Origin: Gemmataceae bacterium | GTDB lineage: Bacteria > Planctomycetota > Planctomycetia > Gemmatales > Gemmataceae | Assembly: GCA_020847555.1 (NCBI GenBank) | Contig: JADLBT010000416.1 | Coordinates: forward strand, 1 to 21,943 | Reading direction: 5' to 3' | DNA: 21,943 nucleotides | Part shown: in pieces, positions 7,850 to 14,984 of the stretch | How positions within the stretch are numbered: the first letter of the stretch is position 1 | How the letters are laid out: each line of letters opens with the position of its first letter | Notes under the pieces: generated by a model | Told to the model about the DNA's origin: nothing | The model's input: the letters and a program-made list of their open reading frames with translations, nothing else | Database searches by the model: none | Position numbers and translations under genes: made by a program

Positions 7850-10117
7850 TCACGCGGCAGCCGGGGCGGTGTACTGGTAGTGCGACCCGGTCTCGCATGT
7901 GTCGGTCGGGACGCCGTTGACGACCGCGCCAAAGACGCGGATGCCGAGGGTGGCGAGCCGCTGGTGGGCGGCGTACACGCGCGGCGCCTTGCTGACGCCG
8001 TGCAGTACCGACACGAGGACCGCGTCGGCATGCTGGCCGATCAGCAGCGAGTCGGTCGCGGGGAGGACCGGGTGCGAGTCGATGACGACGAAGTCGAACT
8101 CGTCGCGCAGCCGCTCGAACAGCGTTCGCGTCGTCTCGCGGGCCAGCTCCTGGATGACTTCACGGTCCCACTGCCCGGCCGGCATGAGCCAAAGATGTTC
8201 GTCGGTGGTGGTCGGCCGGACGGCGTCGGACAGCTCGACCTCGTTGAGGATCGCCTCGCTCAGCCCGGGCTGCAACGTCTGCTCGAACAGCTGGTGCAGG
8301 GCCGGGCGGCGCAGGTCGCAGTCGATGAGCAGGGTCCGGCGGCCGGCCCGGGCCAGGCTCAGCGCCAGGTTGCTCGCCAGTGTTGTTTTGCCCTCGCCGG
8401 CGACGGCGCTGGTGACCATGACGACCTGGGCGCCGTCGGTGCCGGCGTGCCGCAGGAGCATCGTACGCAGGGCGTCAACCGATTCGACGAGGTGGTGGTC
8501 GTACGGCGCGTCGTCGGCGCCGGAGAACTGCTTCTGGGCGGCGTGGGCAAGGGCCGGGACGGCCCCAACCACCCGCATTCCCAGGCCGACGGCCACCTCG
8601 TCGGTCGAGTGGATGCGGCGCGCCCGAAACTCCCAGTAGGACACGCCGAGCAGGCCGGCCGCCAGCGCCAGACACGGCAGGGCGAGCAGGATCATCGTCC
8701 GCTTGCGGCCGTTGCTGACCTGCCAGACGGCGTCCTGGCACCCCTGTACCCGCATCTCCGACACCTGCTCCATCTGGACGCTCAGCAGACTGCGCTCGAC
8801 CTCCACCTGTTGCTGCTCGAGCGACGCGATCTCGGCCTTCTTCGCCTCCTTGGCGCTGTTCGACAGGCCGAACCCTTCCGTCTCCTGGGCGAGCTGCTCG
8901 ACGCGCGCCTGCGCCTTCTTGACCACCGCCTCGACCGGGTGCAGCTCCGCCTCCAGGGCGTCCATCGCCAGCTTGTACTCGTTCGCCACCTTCTCCCGAT
9001 ACCGGGAGAAGACCTCGGCCCGCATCGTGTCCCGGTGCCGGTCCACCTCCTTGCGGAGCTTGGCCAGCTTCTCCCGGACGCCGCGCAGGGACGGGTCGAG
9101 CGCGCTGTGACCGGCGATCATCAGCATGTTCATCGTATTTTCGAGTTTGCCGATCGTTTGCATCTTCGGCTGGATGAGCGAGTCAGTCTGGATCATCTGA
9201 GTGATGTAGTGGTCGGGGACGTCGTCGATGGTCGGAACCTTCTTGCTGGTCTTCAGGAGCATGAGCCGGGCCTTGATCTTGTCCAGGTCGTGGTGGGCGA
9301 CGAGAAGCTGGTCCTGGGCGCGACTCAGCTGGCCGAGCTTCATCTGCTGCTGCATCAGCCACTGGGACGGATCGAGCGACCCTTGCCCCTGGCTCATCGC
9401 CTGCAGCTCGGACAGCTTGGTCGCCAGCTCGCCCTTGATCTTGTCCGCCATCGCCTGCATCTTCTTGACCTTCTCGCCCCGCTCGCGCTGCTCCTTGCCG
9501 TTGATGATCGACAGGTACGAGCCGGTTAGCGCGTCCACCATGACGACCAGCTCCTCCGGCTCGTCGCCGGAGAGAGAGACGCTCATCAGCTCGTTGTTGT
9601 CCTGCGTCTCGATCTTGAGGTTCTCCTCCAGCCAGGTGAGGACGCCGAGGGTACTCGGGTGGCGCTTGACGAGGTTCAGGTTGCGCACCTTCTCCTGGCC
9701 GAGGGCCTTGAGGAGGATGTCGCGGCCCTTGAACCGGGTGGCCTGCGTCTTCATCACCGTGTTGAGGTCGGGCCGCCACCCGGCCTTGCCGATGATGTCC
9801 GGAGAGGCGGCGATCTGCACGGTGGCGAACGCGACGTAGCTCTGCGGCATCGTCAGGTAGGCGGCCGCGCCGACGGTGACGGCGGCCAGCACGGCGACGC
9901 TCGATGCCAGCAGCCAGCGGCGGCGAAACGCCCGGAGCAGGGACAGCGCGTTCGGCAGCGGCGACAGCCCTGGCGGGGCGGCCGCGGCGGGGTTGGCCCG
10001 GGAGGTACTCGGCCCGCCCGCGAACGGCAGATGCGTGGGCGCGACCGGGCGGGCGATCGGGACGGTGGGCTCGGGTTCGCTGGTGTGGTCGGGTCTGTCC
10101 GCGTCACGGGGCAGCAC
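7850..10117 (-). CDS. Wzc/GumC-type chain-length determinant fused to BY-kinase ATPase
   Basis: An inner-membrane polysaccharide co-polymerase that sets chain length and drives export. The 755-residue protein has a proline-rich cytoplasmic N-terminus (about 1-60), TM1 (68-89), a long periplasmic region rich in coiled coil (about 230-460), and a second membrane helix near 520-540 (MILLALPCLALAAGLLGV). The kinase domain has Walker A AGEGKTT (about 573-579), Walker A' LLIDCDLRRP (about 595-604) and Walker B FDFVVIDSHP (about 673-682). The C-terminus ends HYQYTAPAAA, with only two tyrosines, a sparse version of the usual autophosphorylation cluster. The GTG at 10117 is well supported by GGAGG 7 nt upstream. 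The frame stays open to 10294, but that part runs into a palindromic repeat. Confidence 0.94.
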   Translation of the reverse strand: MLPRDADRPDHTSEPEPTVPIARPVAPTHLPFAGGPSTSRANPAAAAPPGLSPLPNALSLLRAFRRRWLLASSVAVLAAVTVGAAAYLTMPQSYVAFATVQIAASPDIIGKAGWRPDLNTVMKTQATRFKGRDILLKALGQEKVRNLNLVKRHPSTLGVLTWLEENLKIETQDNNELMSVSLSGDEPEELVVMVDALTGSYLSIINGKEQRERGEKVKKMQAMADKIKGELATKLSELQAMSQGQGSLDPSQWLMQQQMKLGQLSRAQDQLLVAHHDLDKIKARLMLLKTSKKVPTIDDVPDHYITQMIQTDSLIQPKMQTIGKLENTMNMLMIAGHSALDPSLRGVREKLAKLRKEVDRHRDTMRAEVFSRYREKVANEYKLAMDALEAELHPVEAVVKKAQARVEQLAQETEGFGLSNSAKEAKKAEIASLEQQQVEVERSLLSVQMEQVSEMRVQGCQDAVWQVSNGRKRTMILLALPCLALAAGLLGVSYWEFRARRIHSTDEVAVGLGMRVVGAVPALAHAAQKQFSGADDAPYDHHLVESVDALRTMLLRHAGTDGAQVVMVTSAVAGEGKTTLASNLALSLARAGRRTLLIDCDLRRPALHQLFEQTLQPGLSEAILNEVELSDAVRPTTTDEHLWLMPAGQWDREVIQELARETTRTLFERLRDEFDFVVIDSHPVLPATDSLLIGQHADAVLVSVLHGVSKAPRVYAAHQRLATLGIRVFGAVVNGVPTDTCETGSHYQYTAPAAA

Positions 10118-10230
10118 GGGTTTACCTCCCTGAACACCGGGGAAAAGAGGACGAGGGACCGGAGGACGGCACGGGCGCGGGGATGTCGCGAAACCTCTCC
10201 CCCTGCCCTGCGAGGGGAGGGAGGAGAGAG

Positions 10231-10310
10231 GAGCTAGAGCCCGCGGGGGCGCCCCGTGGGCGCGGCGCTGGGAACCTGGCCCACGGGATGCCACCCGTGG
10301 GCTTTAGCTC
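10231..10310. repeat. Dispersed palindromic repeat, copy 1
   Basis: Imperfect inverted arms at 10231-10260 and 10280-10310 (about 26 of 30 positions pair) flank a 19-nt spacer. The core AGCCCACGGGTGGC...CCCGTGGG is shared with copy 2 at 14781-14855, which has the same 19-nt spacer length. Weaker purine-rich complementarity continues outside the arms (GAGGGAGGAG on the left, CTCCTCCCTC on the right). It fills much of the 258-bp gap between the exosortase and Wzc genes. No transposase is nearby, so it resembles a REP-type or non-autonomous palindromic element. Confidence 0.75.
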
Positions 10311-10375
10311 CTCCCTCCTCGCTCCTCACTCTCCGGTTCGGGGAGGGGCCGGAGGGTTAGGTTCTCCAGCCCCGC

Positions 10376-11401
10376 TCAGCCGCGGCTGAAAGGTTTGGCC
10401 ACCTCCGGGCGCGTCTGACGGCGCCGGCGGAGCCTCGGGGTCTCGGGAGGCGCCGCGGCGGTGGGAGCGGAGACCGCGGCGGCTGGCCCGGCCGCGGCAG
10501 GTGCCGGCATCGGGACGGACGGATCGGCCAGCGTCGGCTTCGCGGGCGGCACCTCGATCAGCAGGTGCTTGAGGAACTTCATCTCCAGCGCCAGCAGACC
10601 GAGGGCGAACGGCATCATCAGCCAGCCAGCCAGGTCGTGGAAGACGGCGTCGGCGATCTCCTTGCCGACCGTGTCGTGCAGTACCCCGGTCACGGTGACG
10701 CGCAGGATGTTCGTCACCAGGGCGATCGGCACCGCGCTGGCGCAGATCAGCAGGCGCTCCCATAGCGGCTTCTTGATGAGGATGGCGACCGCGGTGGACA
10801 GGGCGAAGAAGACGACGAGCATGCGCAGCCCGCTGCACGCCTCAACGACGCCCAGTTCGATCTCGTTGAGCAGGATCACGTTCCCCTCGGCGACGGCCGG
10901 TCGGCCGAGCGCCTGGAGGAGGAACGTGCTCGCCTCGGTGGCCAACCGCTGCAGCGGGCCGGCCGCGGCGATCGACAGGCTGTATGGCAGCGGGATCATG
11001 AAGAACAGGACCGCGATCGCCGGCCACGCCCACGCCAGGCAGCGCAGCCCCCCGAACAGCAGGCAGATGCCGGCGAGGGCCGGGAGCAGCGAGATCGGGT
11101 CGAGCCAGGATAGGTGGAAGTACGTCCCGGTCAGGCGCAGCGCGAGCGCCCCGCCGAGGACGCCCAGGCCGAGCCAGTTCGGGCGGAAGTCAGAAGTCAC
11201 CCGATCGCGCCGCAGCCAGAGCAGGAACAGCGCGAAGCCGGGGACGAGGTAGCCGTGGGAGTACTGCGGATCGTGGGTCCAGCGTTCGGCCGCCTCGGCC
11301 AGCGTGGTCCAGTAGGCCCACAGGATGGCGACGGCGGTGACGGCGATGGCGGCGAGAATCTGGGGTCGGACGGTGCGGATGGTAACGAGCGGTTGGGTCA
11401 T
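10376..11401 (-). CDS. Exosortase (archaeosortase/exosortase family)
   Basis: A multi-pass membrane cysteine transpeptidase expected to cut PEP-CTERM-type sorting signals and anchor or release the exported proteins. In the 341-residue protein the catalytic set is intact: Cys189 in VEACSGLR, Arg234 in NILRV and His255 in FHDLAGW. About eight hydrophobic segments lie between residues 12 and 280, including HDPQYSHGYLVPGF (43-56), typical of the family near its N-terminus. The last 60 residues are an unusual Pro/Ala-rich tail ending in a basic RRRR stretch, probably disordered. The ATG at 11401 has GGAGG 6 nt upstream; the open frame beyond it is not conserved-looking. It is the first gene of the operon. 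The exact exosortase subtype cannot be assigned by eye. Confidence 0.93.
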   Translation of the reverse strand: MTQPLVTIRTVRPQILAAIAVTAVAILWAYWTTLAEAAERWTHDPQYSHGYLVPGFALFLLWLRRDRVTSDFRPNWLGLGVLGGALALRLTGTYFHLSWLDPISLLPALAGICLLFGGLRCLAWAWPAIAVLFFMIPLPYSLSIAAAGPLQRLATEASTFLLQALGRPAVAEGNVILLNEIELGVVEACSGLRMLVVFFALSTAVAILIKKPLWERLLICASAVPIALVTNILRVTVTGVLHDTVGKEIADAVFHDLAGWLMMPFALGLLALEMKFLKHLLIEVPPAKPTLADPSVPMPAPAAAGPAAAVSAPTAAAPPETPRLRRRRQTRPEVAKPFSRG

Positions 11402-11543
11402 TGCGCCCCTCCCTGGCGACGGCACTGCTTGCGGATGGCGGGCTCCTTGCGGACCAGCGTCCCGGGCCTTGCGGGGGCACGGAACGATGCGGGGACGACC
11501 GGAGCCCTCCTGAGACACCCGGCCGACCGGCAAGAATCCCGGA

Positions 11544-11596
11544 GCCGCTCCCTGAGCGGCCACGAGGGGGCAAGGGGCCGTTACTGCCTTGCCCCC
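11544..11596 (-). other. Two tandem hairpins in the exosortase operon leader
   Basis: GCCGCTC/GAGCGGC (11544-11550 and 11554-11560, 3-nt loop) and GGGGGCAAGG/CCTTGCCCCC (11566-11575 and 11587-11596, 11-nt loop) are both perfect stems. Read on the minus strand, they would lie in the 5' leader about 145-200 nt before the exosortase start. No T-run follows either, so termination would need a factor. They may be leader RNA control elements. Confidence 0.5.
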
Positions 11597-11857
11597 GGGC
11601 GAAAGTAAGGGGGACCGGCGCGGCGGTCGCACCCGGGGCCGGCTGGTCAGGCGGCTCTTGCGGGGGGCCGCGTGACGGAGTGGCCAGGATTCCGGGGCGT
11701 GGCCGTGCGCGGACGACCGAACAGCCCTGCGGGCGGGAAGGTATCGCCGAGGCGGAGCCTGGCGGGTTCCGGACGAGGGTGGTGTTCGGTCTCGGGCGAC
11801 CAACGAAACGTGGTGGAGCGGATGAGGCCTGTTCCAGGAGTTCCGTTTGGAGGGCGT

Positions 11858-11887
11858 ATATTACAACCCCTGCCGGGTTCGAGTCAA
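11858..11887 (-). promoter_or_regulatory. Sigma70-like promoter for the exopolysaccharide operon
   Basis: On the minus strand, TTGACT (plus 11882-11887) is followed after 18 bp by TAATAT (plus 11858-11863), in one of the few AT-richer spots of the region. It points toward the exosortase and would start transcription near 11850, giving a leader of about 450 nt. This is a sequence match only. Planctomycete promoters are not always of this form. Confidence 0.5.
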
Positions 11888-12145
11888 CGCAGGGATTCCG
11901 GGAAGAAGAAGGCTGGTGGGGGCGCAAGGGTGGGAAAGTGGGCAATTCGAGCCGACCTGAAGGAAGGGGAGAGACGTGACCCGCAGCGGTGGCGCGGGCG
12001 CGGCGAACCCGGCACATTGAGAAGGGATGCCCGGTCGCCCCGGTCGATAGCGGAACAAGCGCGGGAGAGCCGCATCCCGATCACAGGGAAGTTTTGCCTC
12101 AGGAGCCGGCCGCGGCCGGGCCGCAGGAGTGGAGGAGTCGGGAAC

Positions 12146-13768
12146 ATGCCAACAAGCAGACGCCGCCTGAGTGCCGGTGTGGCCGTCATCCTGGGGCTGT
12201 GGACCGCCGGGAGCGGGTGCAATAACTTCCCGGTCGCGTCGCTCGCCTCCGAGGGGCGGGCGCCGGTCGTGCGGGCCGCCGCGGACGCCCCGGTGCCGGT
12301 CGCCTCGACGGGCGCCTTCGTCCGCGTCAGCACCCCCACCGGACTGCAGGTGCGGTCGCAGCTGCGGTGGACTGTCGAGACGGCCGAGCCGATCGGGTCG
12401 ATGAGCGGTCAGGCCGTCGTCGGTCCGGACGGCACCGTGGTACTCGGGCCTTATGGCATCTTCCAGGTGGCCGGGCTGACGGTCGAGCAAGCCCAGGCGC
12501 AGATCGAGCGGCAACTCGGCGCCTACGCCCGCGGCGCCCGGGTGCGGTTGACTTCGGCCGAGACGGCCGTCACCGCGGAATGGCGCGCCGCCGGCACGTC
12601 ACACCCGAGTCCCGTCCGGCCGGCCGGCGGCCCGGACATGAGCGGGCCTGACTGGAAGGCGCCGCCGCTCCAACCTTCTCTGCAGGCCGCGCCCGTGGTT
12701 CAGCCGGTCCAGCAACCGGCGCCTCCGGTCACCGTACAGGCGGTGCCCCTGATGCAGTTCGCCGAGCAGCGGGCACCGCGGACGGCTCTCAGCCACCCGA
12801 CCACGAAGCCTCTCAGGAGTGGTTGGCGGCCCGTCCAGCGCGTCAGCGCCCCAGTCCCACCCCGCACCCCTCCGGGCACGCAGGCAGTCCGCGCGCCGGC
12901 CCCGACTGCGGTCCCACAGGCGTCGCGGCTGATGCAGCGCACCGGCGGACCGGAAGGGGCGCCCCCGCCCCACTCGGTCCACGGGCCGTTGCCCGGCGAG
13001 ATGGTCGCCCACGGCGTCCCGGTGGCGGACGGGCACGCGCCGGACGTACACTCGCCCGCCGGCCTCGGCCACGGTCCGGCCCCGACCGAGCAGCAGCGGA
13101 TTTCGCTGCCGCCGTACCTGATCGGGCCGCCGGATATCCTGCAGATCGACTCCCTGCAAGGGCTGTTGACGCAGCCGGTACGCGGGCCGCACCTCGTGCG
13201 GCCGGACGGCACGGTGAGCATCGGCGCCTACGGGTCGGTCTACGTCACCGGCATGACCATCGACCAGGCACGGATCGAGATTGGGCGCGTCATCCACTCA
13301 CGCCTCGACCCGACGAAGCAGGGCCTCAAGGACGTGCTGGACGGGCTGAGCGTGGACGTCCTGGCGTACAACAGCAAGGTGTACTACGTCATCACCGACC
13401 GGCTGGGACTCGGCGAGATCGTCCAGCGCCTGCCGATCACCGGGAGCGAGACGGTCCTGGACGCGATCAGTGCCCTCAACGGTCTGCCGCCGGAGGCGTC
13501 CAAGCGGAAAATCTGGGTGGCGCGGAAGACGCCGGGCCACAGCGGCGGGAACAACATCCTTCCGGTGGACTGGGTCGGGATCACGCAGCGCGGCGAGATG
13601 CGGACCAACTACCAGCTCATGCCGGGCGACCGGGTGTACGTCCGGGCGGAGACGGTGCAGAAGGCCGACTTCTTCCTCGCCAAGGTGCTGTCGCCGATTC
13701 AGCGGCTGTTCGGTATCACTCTGCTCGGCAGCGAGACGGTCAACTCGATCCGCGGTCGCCAGCAGTAA
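12146..13768 (+). CDS. Polysaccharide export (Wza-like) outer-membrane lipoprotein
   Basis: The likely outer-membrane channel or its periplasmic collar, partner of the Wzc-type protein encoded divergently. The 540-residue product begins with a basic, hydrophobic signal ending GSGC (Cys29), a slightly unorthodox lipobox. It contains two copies of the polysaccharide-export core: one around PDGT at 94-97 and a fuller one around PDGT at 353-356, each followed by a YG..V.G.T..QA pattern. A Pro-rich linker (about 150-315) separates them. The second copy continues into an SLBB-like region (VYYVITDRLG...). MPGDRVYV precedes a C-terminal helix (AKVLSPIQRLFGITLLGS). The ATG has GGAGGAG 8 nt upstream. 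The frame is open back to 11672, but nothing there resembles the family. Confidence 0.92.
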   Translation: MPTSRRRLSAGVAVILGLWTAGSGCNNFPVASLASEGRAPVVRAAADAPVPVASTGAFVRVSTPTGLQVRSQLRWTVETAEPIGSMSGQAVVGPDGTVVLGPYGIFQVAGLTVEQAQAQIERQLGAYARGARVRLTSAETAVTAEWRAAGTSHPSPVRPAGGPDMSGPDWKAPPLQPSLQAAPVVQPVQQPAPPVTVQAVPLMQFAEQRAPRTALSHPTTKPLRSGWRPVQRVSAPVPPRTPPGTQAVRAPAPTAVPQASRLMQRTGGPEGAPPPHSVHGPLPGEMVAHGVPVADGHAPDVHSPAGLGHGPAPTEQQRISLPPYLIGPPDILQIDSLQGLLTQPVRGPHLVRPDGTVSIGAYGSVYVTGMTIDQARIEIGRVIHSRLDPTKQGLKDVLDGLSVDVLAYNSKVYYVITDRLGLGEIVQRLPITGSETVLDAISALNGLPPEASKRKIWVARKTPGHSGGNNILPVDWVGITQRGEMRTNYQLMPGDRVYVRAETVQKADFFLAKVLSPIQRLFGITLLGSETVNSIRGRQQ

Positions 13769-13777
13769 CGATCGTGC

Positions 13778-13812
13778 GGCGTGCGGCGCCGCGGCGCCAC
13801 ACGCCTTTAACT
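13778..13812 (+). terminator. Intrinsic terminator-like hairpin after the export gene
   Basis: GGCGTGCGGCGCC (13778-13790) pairs with GGCGCCACACGCC (13793-13805) with one mismatch and a very tight loop, followed by TTTAACTT. It begins 10 bp after the export gene's stop. The T-run is short, so efficiency is uncertain. Confidence 0.6.
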
Positions 13813-13876
13813 TGCCCGCGTTGGGCCGGCAGGGTAACGTGAAATGGGGGCGATCCCGCCCGGACCGCCCCCGGCC

Positions 13877-13893
13877 CCGGGCAACCTGCCCGG
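13877..13893. repeat. Small perfect hairpin upstream of the secreted protein gene
   Basis: CCGGGCA (13877-13883) and TGCCCGG (13887-13893) surround ACC, 36 bp before the next start codon. It may be a leader structure or chance in GC-rich DNA. Confidence 0.35.
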
Positions 13894-13929
13894 ACGTGTG
13901 ACGCGACGCGCCCAACCGGAGCGACAGCC

Positions 13930-14361
13930 ATGAAGCGACTACTAATCCTATCCTGTCTCCTGACCCTGGCAACGACGAGTCGGGCGTCGGCGCAGTACGG
14001 CAACTTCGTGCGGCCCTCGGTTTCGCCCTATGCCGGGTCGGGGGCGCTCAGTTCGCCACTGAGCCCGATGCTGAACCTGCGGCTCGGCACCAACCCGGCG
14101 GTGAACTTCTTTAGCGGGGTGGTGCCGGCGCAACGGATGCGGGCGTTCACCGCCCAGGCACTCACGACCGAGCCGGCGGCCTCCTCGGTGCGGCCGGAAC
14201 TGCTCGTCGAGAGCGGCGACACGCTCCCCACCCTGCCGGAGACGGGGCACCCGACCCGGTTCCTGAACTACGGCTCGTACTTCAACCTGGCCGGCCCCGG
14301 CGGCACCCAGCGTGCCGGCTTCCTCAGTCCTACCCCGTTCCGGGCGCCGCCCCGGCGCTGA
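13930..14361 (+). CDS. Small secreted protein of unknown function
   Basis: I do not recognise this 143-residue protein. It has a clear Sec signal peptide: Lys-Arg at the start, a hydrophobic core (LLILSCLLTLAT) and a likely cut after ASA at residue 21. The mature part is rich in Pro, Ser, Gly and aromatics, and has no cysteine, no membrane segment and no PEP-CTERM tail, so it is not an obvious exosortase substrate. It ends in a basic stretch (APPRR). The ATG has GGAG 8 nt upstream. It lies 161 bp after the export gene, beyond a terminator-like hairpin, so it may be separately expressed. A role in the cell surface or exported matrix is only a guess from location. Confidence 0.75.
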   Translation: MKRLLILSCLLTLATTSRASAQYGNFVRPSVSPYAGSGALSSPLSPMLNLRLGTNPAVNFFSGVVPAQRMRAFTAQALTTEPAASSVRPELLVESGDTLPTLPETGHPTRFLNYGSYFNLAGPGGTQRAGFLSPTPFRAPPRR

Positions 14362-14425
14362 GGCACCGCGTCGCGGGGGAGACGGGACCATCAATGGTCC
14401 CCCTCCTCCGCGGCGGGAACCTGCC

Positions 14426-14728
14426 GTGACCGACCCTTCTTCTCCTCCCGAGCGGTCCATCCGCCTCGTCCGCGCGCCGACGCTCGACGGGGTCGGCGTG
14501 TTCGCGATTAGCGTCGGACGAACCGCGACGTTCTACACCTTCCACGAGATCCCGTGCGCGATCGGCGGCCGCGGCTTCGCGGTCCATCGACTCGGGCTGG
14601 GGAACCTCTACCACGTCCGGATCGGCCGGCGTAGCGACTGCTCGTGCGAGTGCCTGGGTTTCCTCGCCCACGGGCGCTGTCGGCACATCCTCGGTCTGCT
14701 GGCGCTCGCGCGCCACGGCAAGGTGTGA
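14426..14728 (+). CDS. SWIM zinc-finger protein
   Basis: A 100-residue protein built around a SWIM zinc finger: C72-S-C74 and C85-R-H87 make the CxC...CxH metal site, with an extra Cys76 between them. Before it lies a predicted beta-rich stretch (RLVRAP, VGVFAISVGRTATFYTFHEIPC). SWIM domains bind DNA or proteins and in bacteria are often the N-terminal part of SNF2 helicases; here the domain is a separate gene upstream of such a helicase. The GTG at 14426 is chosen because it begins after the previous gene ends. The only in-frame ATG upstream (14312) would overlap that gene and add untypical residues. The ribosome binding site is weak. Confidence 0.8.
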   Translation: MTDPSSPPERSIRLVRAPTLDGVGVFAISVGRTATFYTFHEIPCAIGGRGFAVHRLGLGNLYHVRIGRRSDCSCECLGFLAHGRCRHILGLLALARHGKV

Positions 14729-14780
14729 GAGGGCGAGGCGGAAACCCGATGCAGGAACAAGGGAGGTGGAAGGAGTTTTC

Positions 14781-14855
14781 GTAAAGCCCACGGGTGGCGC
14801 CCTGTGGGCCAAATGCCAGGGACTTGACCCACGGGGCGCCACCCGTGGGCTTTAC
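14781..14855. repeat. Dispersed palindromic repeat, copy 2
   Basis: Arms 14781-14808 and 14828-14855 pair at 27 of 28 positions around a 19-nt spacer. The core is the same as in copy 1 at 10231-10310, but this copy is better preserved. It fills most of the 256-bp gap between the SWIM and SNF2 genes. Open frames through it exist on both strands but are side effects of the palindrome. The remainder of the gap holds no other feature apart from the SNF2 ribosome binding site. Confidence 0.85.
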
Positions 14856-14984
14856 CAATGCCATTCGCCGGCCCGGAGGGAGGGGTTCCCGCCCTCAAGT
14901 TGGAACCCCGGATCGGCCGACGTTACTGTGTGGCCCCGACGCGCTCCAGGGACGGAACTCGCCCAGCAGGAGGTCACCCCTTCG

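Larger units (their letters stand above)
11402..12145. other. 744-bp divergent intergenic region
   Basis: This gap between the exosortase (minus) and the export lipoprotein (plus) holds no convincing gene. Frames are open through it on both strands, but only as extensions of the neighbours, and they lack family motifs. It contains a minus-strand promoter candidate (11858-11887), two tandem hairpins (11544-11596), and a hairpin over the promoter (CCCTGC at 11868-11873 with GCAGGG at 11889-11894). No clear plus-strand promoter was found for the export gene. Confidence 0.7.

Noticed and set aside
7772..9529. Open frame of 585 codons on the plus strand
   Set aside because: It is the antisense shadow of the Wzc-type gene, whose motifs are unambiguous.
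11868..11894. tRNA T-arm-like GGGTTCGAGTC sequence
   Set aside because: The flanking bases do not form a 5-bp T stem and no acceptor, D or anticodon arms are present; it is only a 6-bp hairpin.
11976..12020. 14-codon GTG leader ORF upstream of the export gene, with a purine-rich stretch before it
   Set aside because: It is too short and has no run of diagnostic codons; it could be chance in this base composition.
10231..14855. CRISPR-like repeats
   Set aside because: The two palindromes are 4.5 kb apart with no regular spacer array and no cas gene.
14766..14984. N-terminal extension of the SNF2 gene from an upstream ATG
   Set aside because: The extension translates the palindromic repeat, and a better-supported ATG with AGGAGG exists at 14985.
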